DNA from: Chloroflexota bacterium
GTDB taxonomy: Bacteria > Chloroflexota > Anaerolineae > Caldilineales > Caldilineaceae
Assembly (NCBI GenBank): GCA_003577005.1
Contig: QEUW01000361.1
Coordinates: forward strand, 1 to 7,720
Length of the DNA: 7,720 bases
Reading direction: 5' to 3'
The position numbers and the translations under genes were made by a program. The notes beneath the pieces are model-generated. The model was not told where the DNA came from. It was given only the letters and a program-made list of their open reading frames with translations, and searched no databases. Each line of letters begins with the position of its first letter. The first letter of the stretch is position 1. This document shows positions 6,689 to 7,720 of this stretch, one piece after another.

Positions 6689-7101
6689 CCCTTCCGGCAG
6701 TCCCCACACACTCCATAGAATTCTAGCAGATGGCTCTGGATAGCAAAGTTGAACTGCTGCGTGAGTTCCTCGACCATCTGGTCAGCAACACACTGGTCAA
6801 AGTCCACCACTTTGCCACAATCTGAACAGACGAGGTGATGGTGGCCCCCTTCGGCGCGGATATAGGTTGGCCCTTGTTCGCCAATGTAGATCGGTCGCAC
6901 AATCTGAAGCTGGGTAAGCAACTCCAACGTCCGGTAGACCGTGGCGCGACCTACCGTGGGGTGGATCGCCTGCGCCCGCCGTAAGATCTCCGCCGGATTG
7001 AGATGTTCCCCATCCCCTTCAATAACCTGCAATACGGCTAGGCGCGGCGGTGTTAGCTTGTAACCGGCGGCGCGCAGCCGTCCACTGTACCGGTTGGACA
7101 T
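6685..7101 (-). CDS. Fur-family metal-responsive transcription regulator
   Basis: This 138-residue protein is a normal length for Fur, Zur or PerR. The N-terminal winged helix (about 1-80) includes 'KLTPPRLAVLQVI' and the recognition segment 'TVGRATVYRTLELL'. The C-terminal half has a complete structural zinc site: Cys92 and Cys95 (CSDC), and Cys132 and Cys135 (CGDC). Likely regulatory ligands are His33, His87, His89 and Asp100, with His124 conserved. The acidic ligand expected near position 81 (Asp85 of Bacillus PerR) appears to be Ile81. The metal it senses cannot be assigned: the HHH stretch recalls Zur, while Asp100 recalls PerR. Two adjacent ATGs (7104 and 7101) are possible; the GGAG at 7112-7109 fits the second one best. 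Its stop codon overlaps that of the convergent permease gene. It lies downstream of the transporter gene and may be co-transcribed with it. Confidence 0.94.
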   Translation of the reverse strand: MSNRYSGRLRAAGYKLTPPRLAVLQVIEGDGEHLNPAEILRRAQAIHPTVGRATVYRTLELLTQLQIVRPIYIGEQGPTYIRAEGGHHHLVCSDCGKVVDFDQCVADQMVEELTQQFNFAIQSHLLEFYGVCGDCRKG

Positions 7102-7108
7102 CATATGG

Positions 7109-7112
7109 CTCC
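7109..7112 (-). promoter_or_regulatory. Ribosome binding site of the Fur-family gene
   Basis: GGAG on the minus strand lies seven bases before the ATG at 7101 and four before the ATG at 7104. The spacing favours 7101 as the start. Confidence 0.55.
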
Positions 7113-7140
7113 ACAAACTGGAACGTCTCAATCCCTCCAC

Positions 7141-7190
7141 TCTCCCCCAATCCCATAACAGCCAGGAGATCAAGGGAGATTGAGGGGAGA
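7141..7190 (-). other. Imperfect hairpin between the transporter and Fur genes
   Basis: TCTCCCC, CAAT and CCC (7141-7154) can pair with GGG, ATTG and GGGGAGA (7174-7190). This gives about 14 pairs, with a two-base and a one-base bulge and a 19-base loop. No T-run follows in either direction, so a standard intrinsic terminator is unlikely. It could stabilise the mRNA, attenuate transcription, or be part of a regulator site. Confidence 0.4.
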
Positions 7191-7192
7191 CT

Positions 7193-7720
7193 TTAACGAT
7201 TTTGCTCCTCATCCGCATGGCGACGGTCGGGCGCCACATAGATCAGCGGCAGGCTGACCAGTGTCATCCCATATTTGACCAGCAGATTGAAGAGAAAAAT
7301 CTCCCAAACAGTGCCCCATGGCAAGGTCCAGCCAAAGGCGCCCACGGCAAAGATCAGGTTGTCGATGGGCACGCTGACACTATTGCTGGTAAGCACACGC
7401 AGCCACTGGAAACGCCGGGTGATTCGGGTCACAAACCAGTGATAGATTTCGGTATCGACCAGTTCGCTGACCACTTCGGCCACAATCGAGGCGGCGACGA
7501 TCCGCCAGACCGGGGCCAGGATAGCGCTGAATTCGGCCCCCAACCCCCACGCCGGGTCGCTGGGCACGCCCGCTACCCACATGAGGTAGAGCGCCATCAA
7601 GAGGTTGATGGCCGCAGCCGTCACGATCAGCAGGCGGGTGTTCTCTCGCCCCAGCACCTTGTGTACCACATCGCGCAGCGTAAAGGTGATAGGGTAGACA
7701 AAGGTCCCCATGTCTACGGC
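7193..7720 (-). CDS. yhhQ: YhhQ/VUT family queuosine-precursor transporter, N-terminus beyond the window
   Basis: The frame is open from the stop at 7193 to the window edge. An ATG at 7711 exists, but the codons before it read Ala-Val-Asp, and 'VDMGTFVYPITFTLRD' matches the middle of the family's conserved first segment. The true start, with the first membrane helix, is therefore probably outside. Counting from that internal Met, conserved features are 'PITFTLRDVVHKVLG' (7-21), Arg70, the acidic helix 'AEVVSELVDT' (78-87), Ser-Asn at 109-110, Asp117 and Lys146. There are about four to five hydrophobic segments and a hydrophilic tail. In Escherichia coli, YhhQ imports the queuosine precursors preQ0/preQ1 used to modify the tRNA wobble base. 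The substrate here is inferred from the family. The Fur-family gene follows on the same strand after 91 bases. Confidence 0.87.
   Translation of the reverse strand, partial: AVDMGTFVYPITFTLRDVVHKVLGRENTRLLIVTAAAINLLMALYLMWVAGVPSDPAWGLGAEFSAILAPVWRIVAASIVAEVVSELVDTEIYHWFVTRITRRFQWLRVLTSNSVSVPIDNLIFAVGAFGWTLPWGTVWEIFLFNLLVKYGMTLVSLPLIYVAPDRRHADEEQNR

Noticed and set aside
6716..6725. Perfect 10-bp palindrome TAGAATTCTA
   Set aside because: It lies inside the Fur-family coding region, where the codons for the conserved LLEFYG segment explain it. A 10-bp palindrome is also not rare by chance.

Overview
The window looks like part of a chromosome from a phototrophic or filamentous member of the Chloroflexota (class Chloroflexia is my best guess). 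The reasons are the moderately high GC content, Thr/Pro-rich 'TPTP' linkers after membrane anchors, a very large membrane-anchored GH3-like protein, an AI-2E-type permease carrying an extra C-terminal domain, and a YhhQ-type transporter next to a Fur-family regulator. This placement rests on family resemblance, not on a search. I see no phage, IS element, CRISPR array or defence locus.

Layout, left to right. (1) Bases 1-210, minus strand: the start of a gene cut by the window edge, encoding an Arg-rich N-terminus, one membrane helix and a Pro/Thr linker. Its promoter places the predicted transcription start on the ATG, so the mRNA is probably leaderless. (2) Bases 252-490, plus strand: a transcription unit for tRNA-Arg(CCG), with a promoter, the tRNA and an 11-bp intrinsic terminator. 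Its promoter stands back to back with that of gene 1. (3) Bases 505-3729, minus strand: an exported protein of about 1,074 residues with a two-domain NagZ-like GH3 fold, an Ig-like domain and three C-terminal membrane helices. Every catalytic position I could align is substituted, so it is probably a pseudoenzyme. (4) Bases 3730-4215: a divergent intergenic region with a promoter for each flanking gene and a pair of 16-bp direct repeats. (5) Bases 4216-4773, plus: signal peptidase I (lepB). (6) Bases 4904-6688, plus: an AI-2E family permease fused to a HAD-like domain with partly degraded motifs. (7) Bases 6685-7101, minus: a Fur-family metalloregulator whose stop codon overlaps that of gene 6. 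(8) Bases 7193-7720, minus: a YhhQ/VUT-type queuosine-precursor transporter whose N-terminus lies beyond the window.

The genes form no single pathway. The GH3-like protein, LepB and the permease all belong to the cell envelope. The transporter and the Fur protein lie on the same strand 91 bases apart and may be co-transcribed. The two items most worth attention are the GH3 protein that has lost its catalytic residues and the permease-HAD fusion.
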